Below are positions 1 through 8,066 of a stretch of 64,000 nt of DNA, one piece after another. The DNA is from DATBGO01 sp963695645. Lineage in GTDB: Bacteria > Actinomycetota > Actinomycetes > Streptosporangiales > Streptosporangiaceae. The stretch is from positions 186,001 through 250,000 of the forward strand of contig CAVOHC010000006.1 of assembly GCA_963695645.1 (NCBI GenBank). The letters run 5' to 3'. Both the position numbers and the translations under genes were made by a program. The first letter of the stretch is position 1, and every line of letters begins with the position of its first letter. A model generated the notes under the pieces. It searched no databases. It saw nothing but the letters and a program-made list of their open reading frames with translations, and had not been told where the DNA came from.

Positions 1-43
1 GCGGCGGGGCCGCTGAGCACGCCTGCCGAGCTAGCCCATGGCA

Positions 44-96
44 TGATCGTGACGACTCCTCCGGCCGCGATACCTGCCGGGAAGTCGTCACGATCA
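44..96. repeat. Inverted repeat, 14-bp arms
   Basis: Arms at 44-57 and 83-96 are exact reverse complements (TGATCGTGACGACT and its complement) around a 25-base loop. It could be a terminator of a gene left of the window or a protein-binding site. There is no T-run after it, so the role is open. Confidence 0.5.
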
Positions 97-141
97 CCAG
101 GAACGCCGTCAGGCAGCTCCCGGGCGGGCCGGGTCAGCACC

Positions 142-266
142 GTGCGAAGAGTGCCGGGCGGGCCGGCGGCGCCGTGCGAAGAGCGCGGGGCGAGGCGGCG
201 CCGTGCGAAGAGCGCAGGGCGGGCCGGCGGCGCCGTGCGAAGAGCGCAGGGCGGGCCGGCGGCGCC
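142..266. repeat. Four tandem copies of a 32-bp GC-rich unit
   Basis: Units begin with GTGCGAAGAG at 142, 174, 203 and 235. Units three and four are identical, unit two is 3 bases shorter, and unit one has a few substitutions. Apart from these repeats and the inverted repeat before them, the first 328 bases show no gene I can support. The units directly abut with no spacers, so this is not a CRISPR array. Confidence 0.8.
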
Positions 267-328
267 GGGCGAGCAAGTGCTGCCGGGCCGGCCGCCGGTC
301 GTCGGTAGAGTATTTGGGCAGTTCACCA

Positions 329-400
329 TCCCGGGTCGTCTAATCGGCAGGACTAGGGCCTTTGGAGCCCTGAACCGAGGTTCGAATCCTCGCCCGGGAG
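329..400 (+). tRNA. tRNA-Gln (anticodon TTG)
   Basis: A full cloverleaf can be drawn. The acceptor stem is TCCCGGG (329-335) with CCCGGGA (393-399) and G400 is the discriminator. The anticodon stem AGGGC/GCCCT encloses the loop CTTTGGA, so the anticodon is TTG (glutamine, codon CAA). The T arm is CGAGG-TTCGAAT-CCTCG. CCA is not fully encoded (GCAG follows). It lies just upstream of glmU, as in many actinomycetes. Confidence 0.93.
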
Positions 401-531
401 CAGTTTCGCGGCAGATCCGCCGTGCAGGCCTGCCGGCGGCGACCTGACGGTATCCTTCGGGGGTCGAGAGCGTGAGCCGGCGGGGCGATTCCCCGCCCAG
501 TGCCTGCAGCGATACCGAGGAGCCGAGCCGA

Positions 532-1692
532 GTGAGCGTGAGCGGTCCGGCCGCCGTCATCATCCTTGCGGCGGGCGAGGGCACGCGGATGAAGACCCGC
601 ACCCCGAAAGTGCTGCACACGGTGTGCGGGCGCACGATGCTCGATCACGTTGTGGCCGCGGCCAGGGAGCTTGAGCCCGCGCGGCTCATCGTGGTGGTCG
701 GCCGCGGCCGCGGGCAGGTCGCCGCGCATCTCGCCAAGTGCGCGCCCGACGCCGAAATTGTCGTCCAGGGCCGGCAGGGCGGCACCGGGCACGCGGTCCG
801 CACGGTGATCGAGGCCGTCGGCCTTATCCACGGGACGGTCCTGGTGACCTACGCCGACACCCCGCTGCTGCGCGGGGGGACACTGCGCGATCTCGTGCAG
901 GCGCACCGCGCGCAGGGCGCGGCGGTCACGGCGCTCACGGCCCGGCTCAGCGACCCCACCGGCTACGGCAGGATCGTGCGGGACGCCGACGGCGCGTTCA
1001 GCGCCATCGTCGAGCAGGCCGACGCCACCGCGGAGCAGCGGGCCATCGACGAGATCAATTCGGGAATGTATGCATTTGACGGCGACCGGCTGGCCGACGC
1101 AGTCAAGCGGGTGCCGACCGACAATGCCAAGGGCGAGGAGTACCTGACCGATGTGGCCGGCATCCTGCGCGGTGACGGTTACCCGGTGGCCACCGTCCAG
1201 TGCCAGGACCCGGAGGAGGTGCTTGGCGTCAACGACCAGGCTCAGCTGGCCTGGGCCCGACGGGTGCTGAACGAGCGGCTGCTCGGATCGTGGATGCGTG
1301 CCGGGGTCACGATCGTGGATCCGGCGAGCACCTGGATCGACGTTGACGTGACGCTGGAGCCCGGCGCCCAGATCGGGCCGGGAACCCAGCTGGAGGGCAG
1401 CACCGCGGTGGCCGCCGGGGCCAGGATCGGGCCGGGTTGCGTGCTGCGCGACACCGCGGTGGCTGAGGGCGCCACCGTGGTTCAGTCGTTCTGCGAATCC
1501 GCCGAGGTGGGCGCGGGCGCGAGCGTGGGCCCGTTCGCGCACCTGACCGTCGGCACCCGGCTGGCCGCTGGCCAGCAGGCGGCGGGTGGCCAGGCGGCAG
1601 GTGAGCGCGGCGCGGACGGCGGCGCCGCGGACCAGGCGAGCACCGCAGGCAAGAGCGCCGCGCCGCGGCGCGAGGGAAGGCGGAAGCCGTGA
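532..1692 (+). CDS. glmU: Truncated GlmU: UDP-GlcNAc pyrophosphorylase without acetyltransferase domain
   Basis: The N-terminal uridyltransferase domain converts GlcNAc-1-phosphate and UTP to UDP-GlcNAc for the cell wall. The signature LAAGEGTRMK is at residues 12-21, PKVLH follows, and YADTPLL near 107 carries the metal-binding Asp. GTG at 532 was chosen because GAGGAG lies upstream; an in-frame start at 472 is possible. The left-handed beta-helix begins near residue 265 but stops after about 80 residues (VGPFAHL...GTRLAAG) and is replaced by roughly 40 Gly/Ala-rich residues. At 386 residues it is about 100 shorter than usual actinobacterial GlmU. All acetyltransferase active-site positions (E. 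coli Arg333, Lys351, His363, Tyr366, Asn386) lie in the missing part. GlcN-1-P acetylation must therefore come from elsewhere. The stop overlaps the prs start. Confidence 0.9.
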   Translation: MSVSGPAAVIILAAGEGTRMKTRTPKVLHTVCGRTMLDHVVAAARELEPARLIVVVGRGRGQVAAHLAKCAPDAEIVVQGRQGGTGHAVRTVIEAVGLIHGTVLVTYADTPLLRGGTLRDLVQAHRAQGAAVTALTARLSDPTGYGRIVRDADGAFSAIVEQADATAEQRAIDEINSGMYAFDGDRLADAVKRVPTDNAKGEEYLTDVAGILRGDGYPVATVQCQDPEEVLGVNDQAQLAWARRVLNERLLGSWMRAGVTIVDPASTWIDVDVTLEPGAQIGPGTQLEGSTAVAAGARIGPGCVLRDTAVAEGATVVQSFCESAEVGAGASVGPFAHLTVGTRLAAGQQAAGGQAAGERGADGGAADQASTAGKSAAPRREGRRKP

Positions 1693-2666
1693 CCGGAATC
1701 ACCACGACCGGCGAGAAGAAGCTGCTGCTCTTCTCCGGCCGGGCCTATCCCGGGCTGACCGATGAGATTGCTGGCTGCCTGGGTATCGAGCCGACCCCGA
1801 CCACGCAGTCCGACTTCCCGAACGGCGAGATCTTCGTGCGTTTCCTTGAGTCGGTGCGCGGGTGTGACGCGTTCGTACTGCAGAGCCACACAGCTCCGAT
1901 CAATAAATGGATCATGGAGCAGCTGATCATGGTCGACGCGCTGAAGCGGGCGTCGGCGAAACGGATCACGGTCGTAACCCCATTCTTCGGCTATGCGCGC
2001 CAGGACAAGAAGAGCCGGGGGAGAGAGCCAGTCTCGGCTCGTCTGATGGCGGATTTGTTCGCCACCGCCGGAGCCGACCGGCTGATGGCTGTCGACCTGC
2101 ACACCGCACAGATCCAGGGCTTCTTCGACGGTCCGGTGGACCACCTTTTCGCGCTGCCGATCCTGGCCTCGTACATCGCGGGCCGGCTTGAGATGTCGCA
2201 GGTCACCGTCGTGGCGCCGGACGCTGGCCGGGTGCGGGTCTGTGAGCGGTGGACCGACAGGCTCGGCTGCCCGCTGGCGATCATCCATAAGCGACGCGAC
2301 CCTGACGCCAGCAACCGGGTCAAGGTCCTCGAGGTTGTCGGCCGGGTCAAGGGACGCACCTGCATCATCGTTGATGACATGATCGACACGGGCTCGACGA
2401 TCATCAATGCCGCCGAAGCGCTGTTCGACCAGGGCGCGACGCAGGTCATCGTCACAGCTACCCATGGGGTGCTGTCTGGCCCGGCTGTGGACTCACTGAA
2501 GAACTCGCGTATCAGCGAAGTGATCATCACGAATACGCTTCCTATCCCGCCGGAGAAGCGGTTTGACAAGCTCACTGTCTTGTCGATCGCGCCGCTGATC
2601 GCCCGGGCGATCAACGAGGTATTCAGTGACGGCTCGGTGACCAGCCTGTTCGACGGCCAGAGCTGA
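1689..2666 (+). CDS. prs: Ribose-phosphate pyrophosphokinase (PRPP synthetase)
   Basis: Makes 5-phosphoribosyl-1-diphosphate from ribose-5-phosphate and ATP for nucleotide, His and Trp synthesis; cytosolic. Its 325 residues are full length. The N-terminal half has FPNGEIFVRF and the ATP-loop region GYARQDKKSRGREP. The C-terminal half has VVAPDAGRV and the PRPP-binding loop IIVDDMIDTGST near residue 230. The GTG start overlaps the glmU stop by 4 bp, implying translational coupling. The glmU-prs pair is the standard actinobacterial order. Confidence 0.96.
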   Translation: MTGITTTGEKKLLLFSGRAYPGLTDEIAGCLGIEPTPTTQSDFPNGEIFVRFLESVRGCDAFVLQSHTAPINKWIMEQLIMVDALKRASAKRITVVTPFFGYARQDKKSRGREPVSARLMADLFATAGADRLMAVDLHTAQIQGFFDGPVDHLFALPILASYIAGRLEMSQVTVVAPDAGRVRVCERWTDRLGCPLAIIHKRRDPDASNRVKVLEVVGRVKGRTCIIVDDMIDTGSTIINAAEALFDQGATQVIVTATHGVLSGPAVDSLKNSRISEVIITNTLPIPPEKRFDKLTVLSIAPLIARAINEVFSDGSVTSLFDGQS

Positions 2667-2677
2667 CGCTAAGGTGA

Positions 2678-2716
2678 CCGCTGCTTCCGCCCCCCCAACT
2701 GAACGGACAGCAGCGG
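2678..2716 (+). terminator. Possible weak terminator after prs
   Basis: CCGCTGCT (2678-2685) and AGCAGCGG (2709-2716) form an 8-bp stem starting 11 bases after the prs stop. The loop is long and no T-run follows, so this is tentative. Confidence 0.3.
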
Positions 2717-3120
2717 CCACCAGCTCGATGTCCTGCGGACTGCGCCCCCGCAAGGCGGTCCGCAGCAGGACCTGGCCGCGTTTCGGCGAGTCGCCGGTGG
2801 CTGGGCTGGTTGAGCTTCCGCCGACGTGCAGGTGACCTGGTACGAAGTGTGCCAATGAGGTATTGCGCGCCGATTGAGTACTGGTTGCGCGGCTTGGCTG
2901 AGCCGGCCGGTGCGGTTCCGGACGGGGGCAGCGGGACCACTGGAGTTGGCAATCTGTGACGACTCGGTTGCAGATAAGCATGAGTACCGGCGCTTGCCGC
3001 ATGATTGAGTGATAATGGAGCCACTTCGGTCCCCGGGCACCGGCCAGGTGGCAGGAGCCCGGGCGAAATGGTGGGCCTGCTCGGAATGACGGAATTGGCG
3101 CTCCCGGATGGGACGGCGTA
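2717..3120. other. Intergenic region, no gene seen
   Basis: About 400 bases between the prs terminator-like hairpin and the large regulator. Open frames exist on the minus strand, but their translations are low in hydrophobic pattern, match no family I recognise and have no ribosome binding site. The promoter of the regulator gene presumably lies here; I cannot place it with confidence. Confidence 0.5.
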
Positions 3121-6006
3121 GTGCGGTTTCGGGTACTGGGGCCGCTGGAGGTCTGGACGGGCCAGGACTGGGGCGGGATCGGCGCGCCCAAGTGGCGGTC
3201 GCTCCTGGCCGCGCTGCTGATCAACCCGGGACAGGCGGTCTCGGCCGACCGGCTAATCGCCGAGCTCTGGGGCGACCAGCCGCCAGCTAGCGCGCCGAAC
3301 CTGCTCAGTGTTTACGTCCTGCGGCTGCGCAGGCTACTCGGCGACCCGGAGGGCAGCGTCCTCGCCACCCGGGCCCCCGGGTACCAGCTCAGGCTGGCCG
3401 CTGACGATCTGGATGCGCGAGCGTTCGAGCTGGCCGTGACGCAGGGCAGGCAGGCGCTCGGCGCCGGGGACCCGCAGCGCGCGGCCGTCGTGCTGGCCGA
3501 GGCGCTGGCCCTGTGGCGGGGCACCGCACTCGCGGATGTGCCGCCTTCGCCGCTGGTGACCGCCGAAGCAGGCCGACTGGAGGAGTCACGGCTGGCCGCG
3601 CTGGAGCTGCGGGCCGAGGCCGAGCTAGGCTGCGGGCGGCATGATCAGCTGGTACCTGAGCTGCGCAGGCTGGTCTCCGGCCAGCCGCTGAGGGAAGAGC
3701 TGTGGGGCCTGCTCATCCGGGCGCTCGACGGTGCCGGGCGACACGCCGAGGCGGTGGGTGCGTACGGGCAGGCCCGCGAGGTCATCGCCGACGAGCTCGG
3801 CGTGGATCCCGGTGCCGAGCTGCAGCGTCTGTACCGGGCCATGCTCACCGCCGGTAACGGGCCAGCGCGGGAACGCGCATCGGCCGGGCCGGTCGCTGCG
3901 CCGCGGACAGCGCGCCCTGCCGCGGCGGAACAGGCTGCGGTTCCGCTCGGGGCTGCCCGGGAGCCGTCGCTGGTGCCTGCGCAGCTACCCGCCGACGTGG
4001 CCGATTTCACGGGGCGTGACAGGCACGTACGGCAGCTTCGCCGGCTGCTTACGGAAGCACGGCTTTCGGACAACCCTGCCGCGGTGGCGGTGGCGGTCGT
4101 GGCCGGTGCTGGAGGCCTCGGCAAAACCGCATTGTCGGTGCATGCCGCGCATGCGATGCGCTCGTTCTTCCCCGATGGCCAGCTCTACGTAAGCCTGCTC
4201 GGCGCCAGTCGGCAGCCGCTTCCTCCTGACGAGGTCCTGGCCAGGCTGCTGCGGGACCTCGGGGTGCAGGGCGGCCGTATCCCGGTTGGCCAGGAAGAAC
4301 GCGCCGCGCTGTACCGAACCAGGCTGGCCGGCCGGCGTACGCTGATCCTGCTCGACGACGCCAGGGACGCCGCCCAGGTCCGGCCGCAGCTACCGGGGAC
4401 CGCCTCGTGCGCCGTGATCGTGACCTCCCGGCACCGGCTTTCCGACCTCGCCGGGAGCCGGCTTGTCGATCTCGATGTGCTCGACGAGGATGAGGCCCGG
4501 CTGCTGTTCATCCGCATGATCGGAACGGAACGCGCGGACGCCGAGCCGGCCGCGGTGCGCGACGTGCTGGCCGCTTGCGCTGGGCTGCCGCTGGCTATCC
4601 GGATCGCGGGAGCCCGGCTGACGGCCCGCCGCAGCTGGAGCGTCCGGACGCTCGCCGAACGGCTCGCTGACCAGCGCCGCCGGATGGATGAGTTCACGGC
4701 GGGCGACCTGGCCATCCGGGCATGCTTCCAGGTCAGCTATGACGAGCTGCCCGGCCCGGGCGGCCCGGATGAGGCGGACCCGGCACACGTGTTCCGGCTG
4801 CTCGGCGTGTGGCAGGGGCCATCCGTCGGGCTGCGGGCAGCCGCGGCCATGCTCGGCCAGCCGGAGGGTCCTGTCGGAGACGCACTTGAGCTGCTTATCG
4901 ACGCCAATCTGGTGGACTCCCCGGCCCCGGACAGGTATAGGTTCCATGATCTGCTGCGCGCCTACGCTGAGGAGAAAGCGGTTGCGCAAGAGCCCGCCGC
5001 GGCCATCGAGGACGCAGCGCGCAGGGTGCTCACCTGGTATCTGCGCAGCGCCGATGCGGCAGCACAGGCGGTGTCCCCGCACCGGAATCCGGTACCGCTC
5101 GGGCCGCCGGAGCCGGACATCCAGCCGCTAGGGTTCGACACCGCGGACGAGGCGCTCCGCTGGTGCGAGGTGGAGCGCGCCAACCTGGTGGCGGCTACCC
5201 GGCAGGCAGCGGCGCAGGGGCTGCATGACATCGCCTGGAAGCTTCCGGTGACCGCGATGATCTGTTTTGAACTGCATGGATACCGTGCCGAATGGATCAC
5301 AACCCACCGTATTGCCCTGGCCAGCGCCCGCGAGCTCGGAGACCGTCTTGGCGAGGCCCGGGTGCTGAACAACCTCGGCGTGGTCCTCGGCCAGCAGCAC
5401 GTCGACGACGCGATCGGCCATTTCGAGCGGGCGCTGGCCATTTACCGTGAGATCGGGGACCGCTGGGGCCAGGCACAGGCTACGAACAACCTGGCTTTCA
5501 GCTACCGGTTCCTCGGACGATACGACGAAGCGGTCGAGGCGCTGCTGGCCGCGCTCGATCTGCAGCGCCAGGTTGGCCAGCGGTACGGCGAAGGGATCGC
5601 GCTGTGCAACCTGGGCGAGGCGTACCTGGATCTCCGGCGTTGTGAGGACGCGATCTCCTGGTCGCACGAAGCGCTGGCGGTGGCCCGCGAAATCGGCTCG
5701 GCGCGGCTGGACGGCTATGCCAGGTACAACCTGGGCCGGGCATACCTGGAACTCGGCAGCACCGCCGAGGCGGTCGGATTGCTCGAGCAGGCACAGGCCA
5801 TCCATCGCGCTGGCGGGGACAAGTTTGGTGAGGCGCAGGACCTGCATCAGATCGGCATCGCGTACGCCCGGGCCGGACGGCCCGACGATGCGCGGGAGGC
5901 GTGGGCCCGGGCCTGGAGCATCTTCGACAGCCTCGGGGATGACAGCCAGGCTGAGGAGGTGCGCTCCCGGCTGCGAGATTCCGGGGCGCAGCCCCAGCAG
6001 GCCTGA
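3121..6006 (+). CDS. AfsR-type transcriptional regulator (SARP-BTAD, NB-ARC, TPR)
   Basis: A 961-residue regulator with AfsR architecture. Residues 1-95 form an OmpR-like winged helix (LGPLEVW near the start, then LSVYVLRLRRLLG). The BTAD helical domain spans about 97-242. An Ala/Pro linker leads to an NB-ARC ATPase at about 295-560, with Walker A GAGGLGKT near 327-336, LILLDDA near 409 and the GLPLA box near 487. TPR repeats at about 720-955 carry recurring LGE/YDEAVEAL-like helices. AfsR family members activate secondary metabolism or development genes and may be phosphorylated by Ser/Thr kinases. A small repeat-peptide gene follows, recalling afsR-afsS. The GTG start is set by the beginning of the winged helix. 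Its targets here are unknown. Confidence 0.92.
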   Translation: MRFRVLGPLEVWTGQDWGGIGAPKWRSLLAALLINPGQAVSADRLIAELWGDQPPASAPNLLSVYVLRLRRLLGDPEGSVLATRAPGYQLRLAADDLDARAFELAVTQGRQALGAGDPQRAAVVLAEALALWRGTALADVPPSPLVTAEAGRLEESRLAALELRAEAELGCGRHDQLVPELRRLVSGQPLREELWGLLIRALDGAGRHAEAVGAYGQAREVIADELGVDPGAELQRLYRAMLTAGNGPARERASAGPVAAPRTARPAAAEQAAVPLGAAREPSLVPAQLPADVADFTGRDRHVRQLRRLLTEARLSDNPAAVAVAVVAGAGGLGKTALSVHAAHAMRSFFPDGQLYVSLLGASRQPLPPDEVLARLLRDLGVQGGRIPVGQEERAALYRTRLAGRRTLILLDDARDAAQVRPQLPGTASCAVIVTSRHRLSDLAGSRLVDLDVLDEDEARLLFIRMIGTERADAEPAAVRDVLAACAGLPLAIRIAGARLTARRSWSVRTLAERLADQRRRMDEFTAGDLAIRACFQVSYDELPGPGGPDEADPAHVFRLLGVWQGPSVGLRAAAAMLGQPEGPVGDALELLIDANLVDSPAPDRYRFHDLLRAYAEEKAVAQEPAAAIEDAARRVLTWYLRSADAAAQAVSPHRNPVPLGPPEPDIQPLGFDTADEALRWCEVERANLVAATRQAAAQGLHDIAWKLPVTAMICFELHGYRAEWITTHRIALASARELGDRLGEARVLNNLGVVLGQQHVDDAIGHFERALAIYREIGDRWGQAQATNNLAFSYRFLGRYDEAVEALLAALDLQRQVGQRYGEGIALCNLGEAYLDLRRCEDAISWSHEALAVAREIGSARLDGYARYNLGRAYLELGSTAEAVGLLEQAQAIHRAGGDKFGEAQDLHQIGIAYARAGRPDDAREAWARAWSIFDSLGDDSQAEEVRSRLRDSGAQPQQA

Positions 6007-6018
6007 TCCGGCTATCGG

Positions 6019-6086
6019 GATGCGGTGCATCGATGCGGTCCAATGGTGGCCATTTCCCGGGTTTCCGTTGCGCGACCTATTACGAT
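6019..6086 (+). promoter_or_regulatory. Direct repeat and -10-like element ahead of the small peptide gene
   Basis: GATGCGGT occurs at 6019-6026 and again at 6032-6039, 13 bp apart, followed by TACGAT at 6081-6086, a plausible -10 hexamer. SARP proteins bind short direct repeats near -35, but usually at 11-bp or 22-bp periods, so assignment to the neighbouring regulator is speculative. Confidence 0.25.
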
Positions 6087-6149
6087 TCTGATTGCCAGTT
6101 ACCGCGTCGGTCCTGGCTCACCGGGGGTCAGGCCAGTTAGGGGACGGTC

Positions 6150-6308
6150 ATGGAAGATCGAGCGCCCGAGCCGGGTGACCCGCCCGCTGAGGAGAAGCCA
6201 GCCCCGTGGCACGACGCGCCCGGGCCGGGCAAGCAGGCGACGCCAGCTCCGTCGCAAGATGAGCCCGAGCCCGGCAAGGCGGAGAAGCCAGCCCCGTGGC
6301 ATGACTAG
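6150..6308 (+). CDS. 52-residue repeat peptide, possible AfsS-like protein
   Basis: This small ORF starts at ATG 6150, with AGGGGA 5 bases upstream, and ends at TAG 6308. The product is hydrophilic, rich in Pro, Glu and Lys and contains no Cys. The octapeptide EKPAPWHD occurs twice, once mid-protein and once as the exact C-terminus, and each copy is followed or preceded by PGK/EPGK segments. It sits 143 bases after the AfsR-like gene and is closed by a strong hairpin. In Streptomyces coelicolor, afsR is followed by afsS, a 63-residue repeat-containing peptide gene activated by AfsR. The position, size and repeat character match; I claim no sequence identity. A modified-peptide precursor is an alternative. 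Confidence 0.55.
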   Translation: MEDRAPEPGDPPAEEKPAPWHDAPGPGKQATPAPSQDEPEPGKAEKPAPWHD

Positions 6309-6331
6309 GACATGACTCGCGCCAAGTCAAG

Positions 6332-6359
6332 CGGCCGCCGCTGAGCAGCGCGGCGGCCG
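6332..6359 (+). terminator. Hairpin terminator
   Basis: Perfect 10-bp arms CGGCCGCCGC (6332-6341) and GCGGCGGCCG (6350-6359) with an 8-base loop, placed 23 bases after the small peptide stop. It separates that gene from rplY. Confidence 0.6.
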
Positions 6360-6453
6360 GGCTGACCGGGGCGGAAGTGTCCTGCGGTCGGGGAGCTAGC
6401 TGATCTGGGCTAGACTTCCGAGGAAATCTCCCTGTCGTTTGAGGAGCCCTACC

Positions 6454-7128
6454 GTGCCCGAGGTACGTATCGACGCCGAACCCCGCACCGAGTTCGGCAA
6501 GGGGCCCGCCCGCCGGGCGCGGCGCGCGGGCAAGGTGCCTGCCGTTCTATACGGTCACGGGACCGACACCCGGCATGTCACCGTGCCAGGTCATGATGTC
6601 CTGCTGGCGCTGCGGACCGCGAATGTGCTGATCCGGCTGGATGGCCTGCCCGGGGGCAGCCAGCTCGCGCTGCCCAAGGCGGTACAGCGCAATGCCATCA
6701 AGGGCAGCGTCGAGCACGTGGACCTGATCCTGGTCCGGCGGGGCGAGAAGGTGACGGTGGAAATCCCGATCCAGGTGACCGGCGAGGTGGTTCCTGACGG
6801 GCTGCTCGATCAGCAGGTGGTACAAGTTCCTGTCGAGGCCGAGGCCACCAACATCCCGCCGCGCGTCGAGGTGAGCATCGACGGCCTGGCGATAGGTTCG
6901 GCGGTGCACGCCGGAGACCTTGGGCTACCCACGGGCGTCACCCTCGCGGTCGAGCCTGACATGCTGATACTGCACGTCGTGGCCGCGCCCACGGCCGAGC
7001 AGTATGAAGCCGATCTGGGCGTAGCCGAGGGCGAGGCGGCGGAGACGCCGGCGGCAGCGGGCGCGGAGCCGGCTCCGGCACCAGCACCCGAGGGCGAGCC
7101 TGCGGCCGCGGCAGAAGAGCCTTCCTGA
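6454..7128 (+). CDS. rplY: 50S ribosomal protein L25 / general stress protein Ctc
   Basis: Binds 5S rRNA in the large ribosomal subunit. The 224 residues show the L25 domain at about 1-90 (EFGKGPARRARRAGKVPAVLYG) and the longer CTC/TL5 C-terminal domain to about 185, with PVEAEATNIPP in the middle, then an Ala/Glu/Pro-rich tail typical of actinobacteria. GTG 6454 is chosen because GAGGAG lies at 6441-6446; an in-frame codon at 6439 precedes this site and is rejected. TAGACT at 6411-6416 may be the -10 element. It is followed by pth, the usual order. Confidence 0.93.
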   Translation: MPEVRIDAEPRTEFGKGPARRARRAGKVPAVLYGHGTDTRHVTVPGHDVLLALRTANVLIRLDGLPGGSQLALPKAVQRNAIKGSVEHVDLILVRRGEKVTVEIPIQVTGEVVPDGLLDQQVVQVPVEAEATNIPPRVEVSIDGLAIGSAVHAGDLGLPTGVTLAVEPDMLILHVVAAPTAEQYEADLGVAEGEAAETPAAAGAEPAPAPAPEGEPAAAAEEPS

Positions 7129-7190
7129 GCGAGGCCGGCCTGACCTGCCCGGCGGCGGGCAGGTGTCGGCGGTCGGCCCGGAGCCCGGCC

Positions 7191-7253
7191 CGAGGTGAGC
7201 ACTGAACCGAGGTGAGCACTGAACCGAGGTGAGCACTGAACCGAGGTGAGCAC
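7191..7253 (+). repeat. 17-bp tandem repeat carrying copies of the pth ribosome binding site
   Basis: The unit CGAGGTGAGCACTGAAC is repeated exactly three times (7191-7207, 7208-7224, 7225-7241), and a fourth partial copy (7242-7253) supplies the functional AGGTGAG just before the pth start. Each copy therefore carries a Shine-Dalgarno-like core. Confidence 0.85.
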
Positions 7254-7256
7254 GGC

Positions 7257-7835
7257 GTGGGCGAGCAACGGTGGCTGGTAGCCGGGCTTGGCAATCCGGG
7301 CCCTCAGTATGCGGCCAACCGGCACAATGTCGGATTCATGGTGGCCGATGTGCTCGCGGCTCAGGTCGGCGCGCAGTTCAAGCGGCACAGGTCGCGGGCC
7401 CACATTGCGGAGGGCAGGCTGGCCGGGCTGCCCGTCACGCTGGCCAAGCCGATGTGCTACGTGAATCTCTCCGGCGGCCCGGTGGCGGCGCTGTGCAGCT
7501 ATTACAAGATCCCGCCGGAGCGCGTGGTGATAGTTCATGATGAGCTCGACCTCCCGTTCGGGACGATCAGGCTCAAGCTGGGCGGCGGAGACAACGGGCA
7601 TAACGGCTTGCGCTCGGTAACCGCGGCGCTGGGGACGCGGGAGTACTACCGGGCACGGCTGGGCATCGGGCGGCCGCCTGGCCGGATGGACCCGGCCGAC
7701 TTCGTGCTACGGGACTTCTCCCCTGCGGAGCGAGGTCAGGTCCCTGAGCTGCTGGCCAGCTGTGCGGACGCAGTGACGGCCTTGCTTGCCGACGGCCTGG
7801 CCGCGGCCCAGAACCAGTTTCACTCTGCCCAGTAG
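7257..7835 (+). CDS. pth: Peptidyl-tRNA hydrolase
   Basis: Cleaves the ester bond of peptidyl-tRNAs released from stalled ribosomes; cytosolic and essential in most bacteria. Its 192 residues are full length. GLGNPGPQY and NRHNVGF carry the active-site Asn and catalytic His, PMCYVNLSGG matches the conserved M-N-S-G segment, and HDELDLPFG holds the catalytic Asp. GTG 7257 follows AGGTGAG, which is the last copy of the 17-bp repeat. It pairs with rplY. Confidence 0.96.
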   Translation: MGEQRWLVAGLGNPGPQYAANRHNVGFMVADVLAAQVGAQFKRHRSRAHIAEGRLAGLPVTLAKPMCYVNLSGGPVAALCSYYKIPPERVVIVHDELDLPFGTIRLKLGGGDNGHNGLRSVTAALGTREYYRARLGIGRPPGRMDPADFVLRDFSPAERGQVPELLASCADAVTALLADGLAAAQNQFHSAQ

Positions 7836-7919
7836 CCGCGCTTACTAGCCGCGCTCACGTACTCGCGCGTGGTAGCCGCGGCAGGGGGCCGTCGAATTTC
7901 AGGCTGTTAAGCCGGGATA

Positions 7920-7933
7920 TTACCAATTGGTAA
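7920..7933. promoter_or_regulatory. 14-bp perfect palindrome, candidate operator
   Basis: TTACCAATTGGTAA is a perfect palindrome in a locally AT-rich patch between pth and the priming glycosyltransferase gene, about 135 bases before the latter's start. The position suits an operator for the polysaccharide and sulfate-activation genes. The regulator is unknown. Confidence 0.4.
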
Positions 7934-8066
7934 CTAACGGCTGACTGCCGAATTGTGTCAGACATCGGTCGTAATAGGTGTCAACCGCCCGCTTTGCCCG
8001 CGCGTCTTTGGTGGTAGGCCTAGGCGTCCGGGCAACGGTGATCGAACGCGCGGGGCGGGAAGGACG

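Noticed and set aside
142..266. Possible CRISPR array
   Set aside because: Units of 29-32 bp abut directly without spacers, and no cas genes are present.
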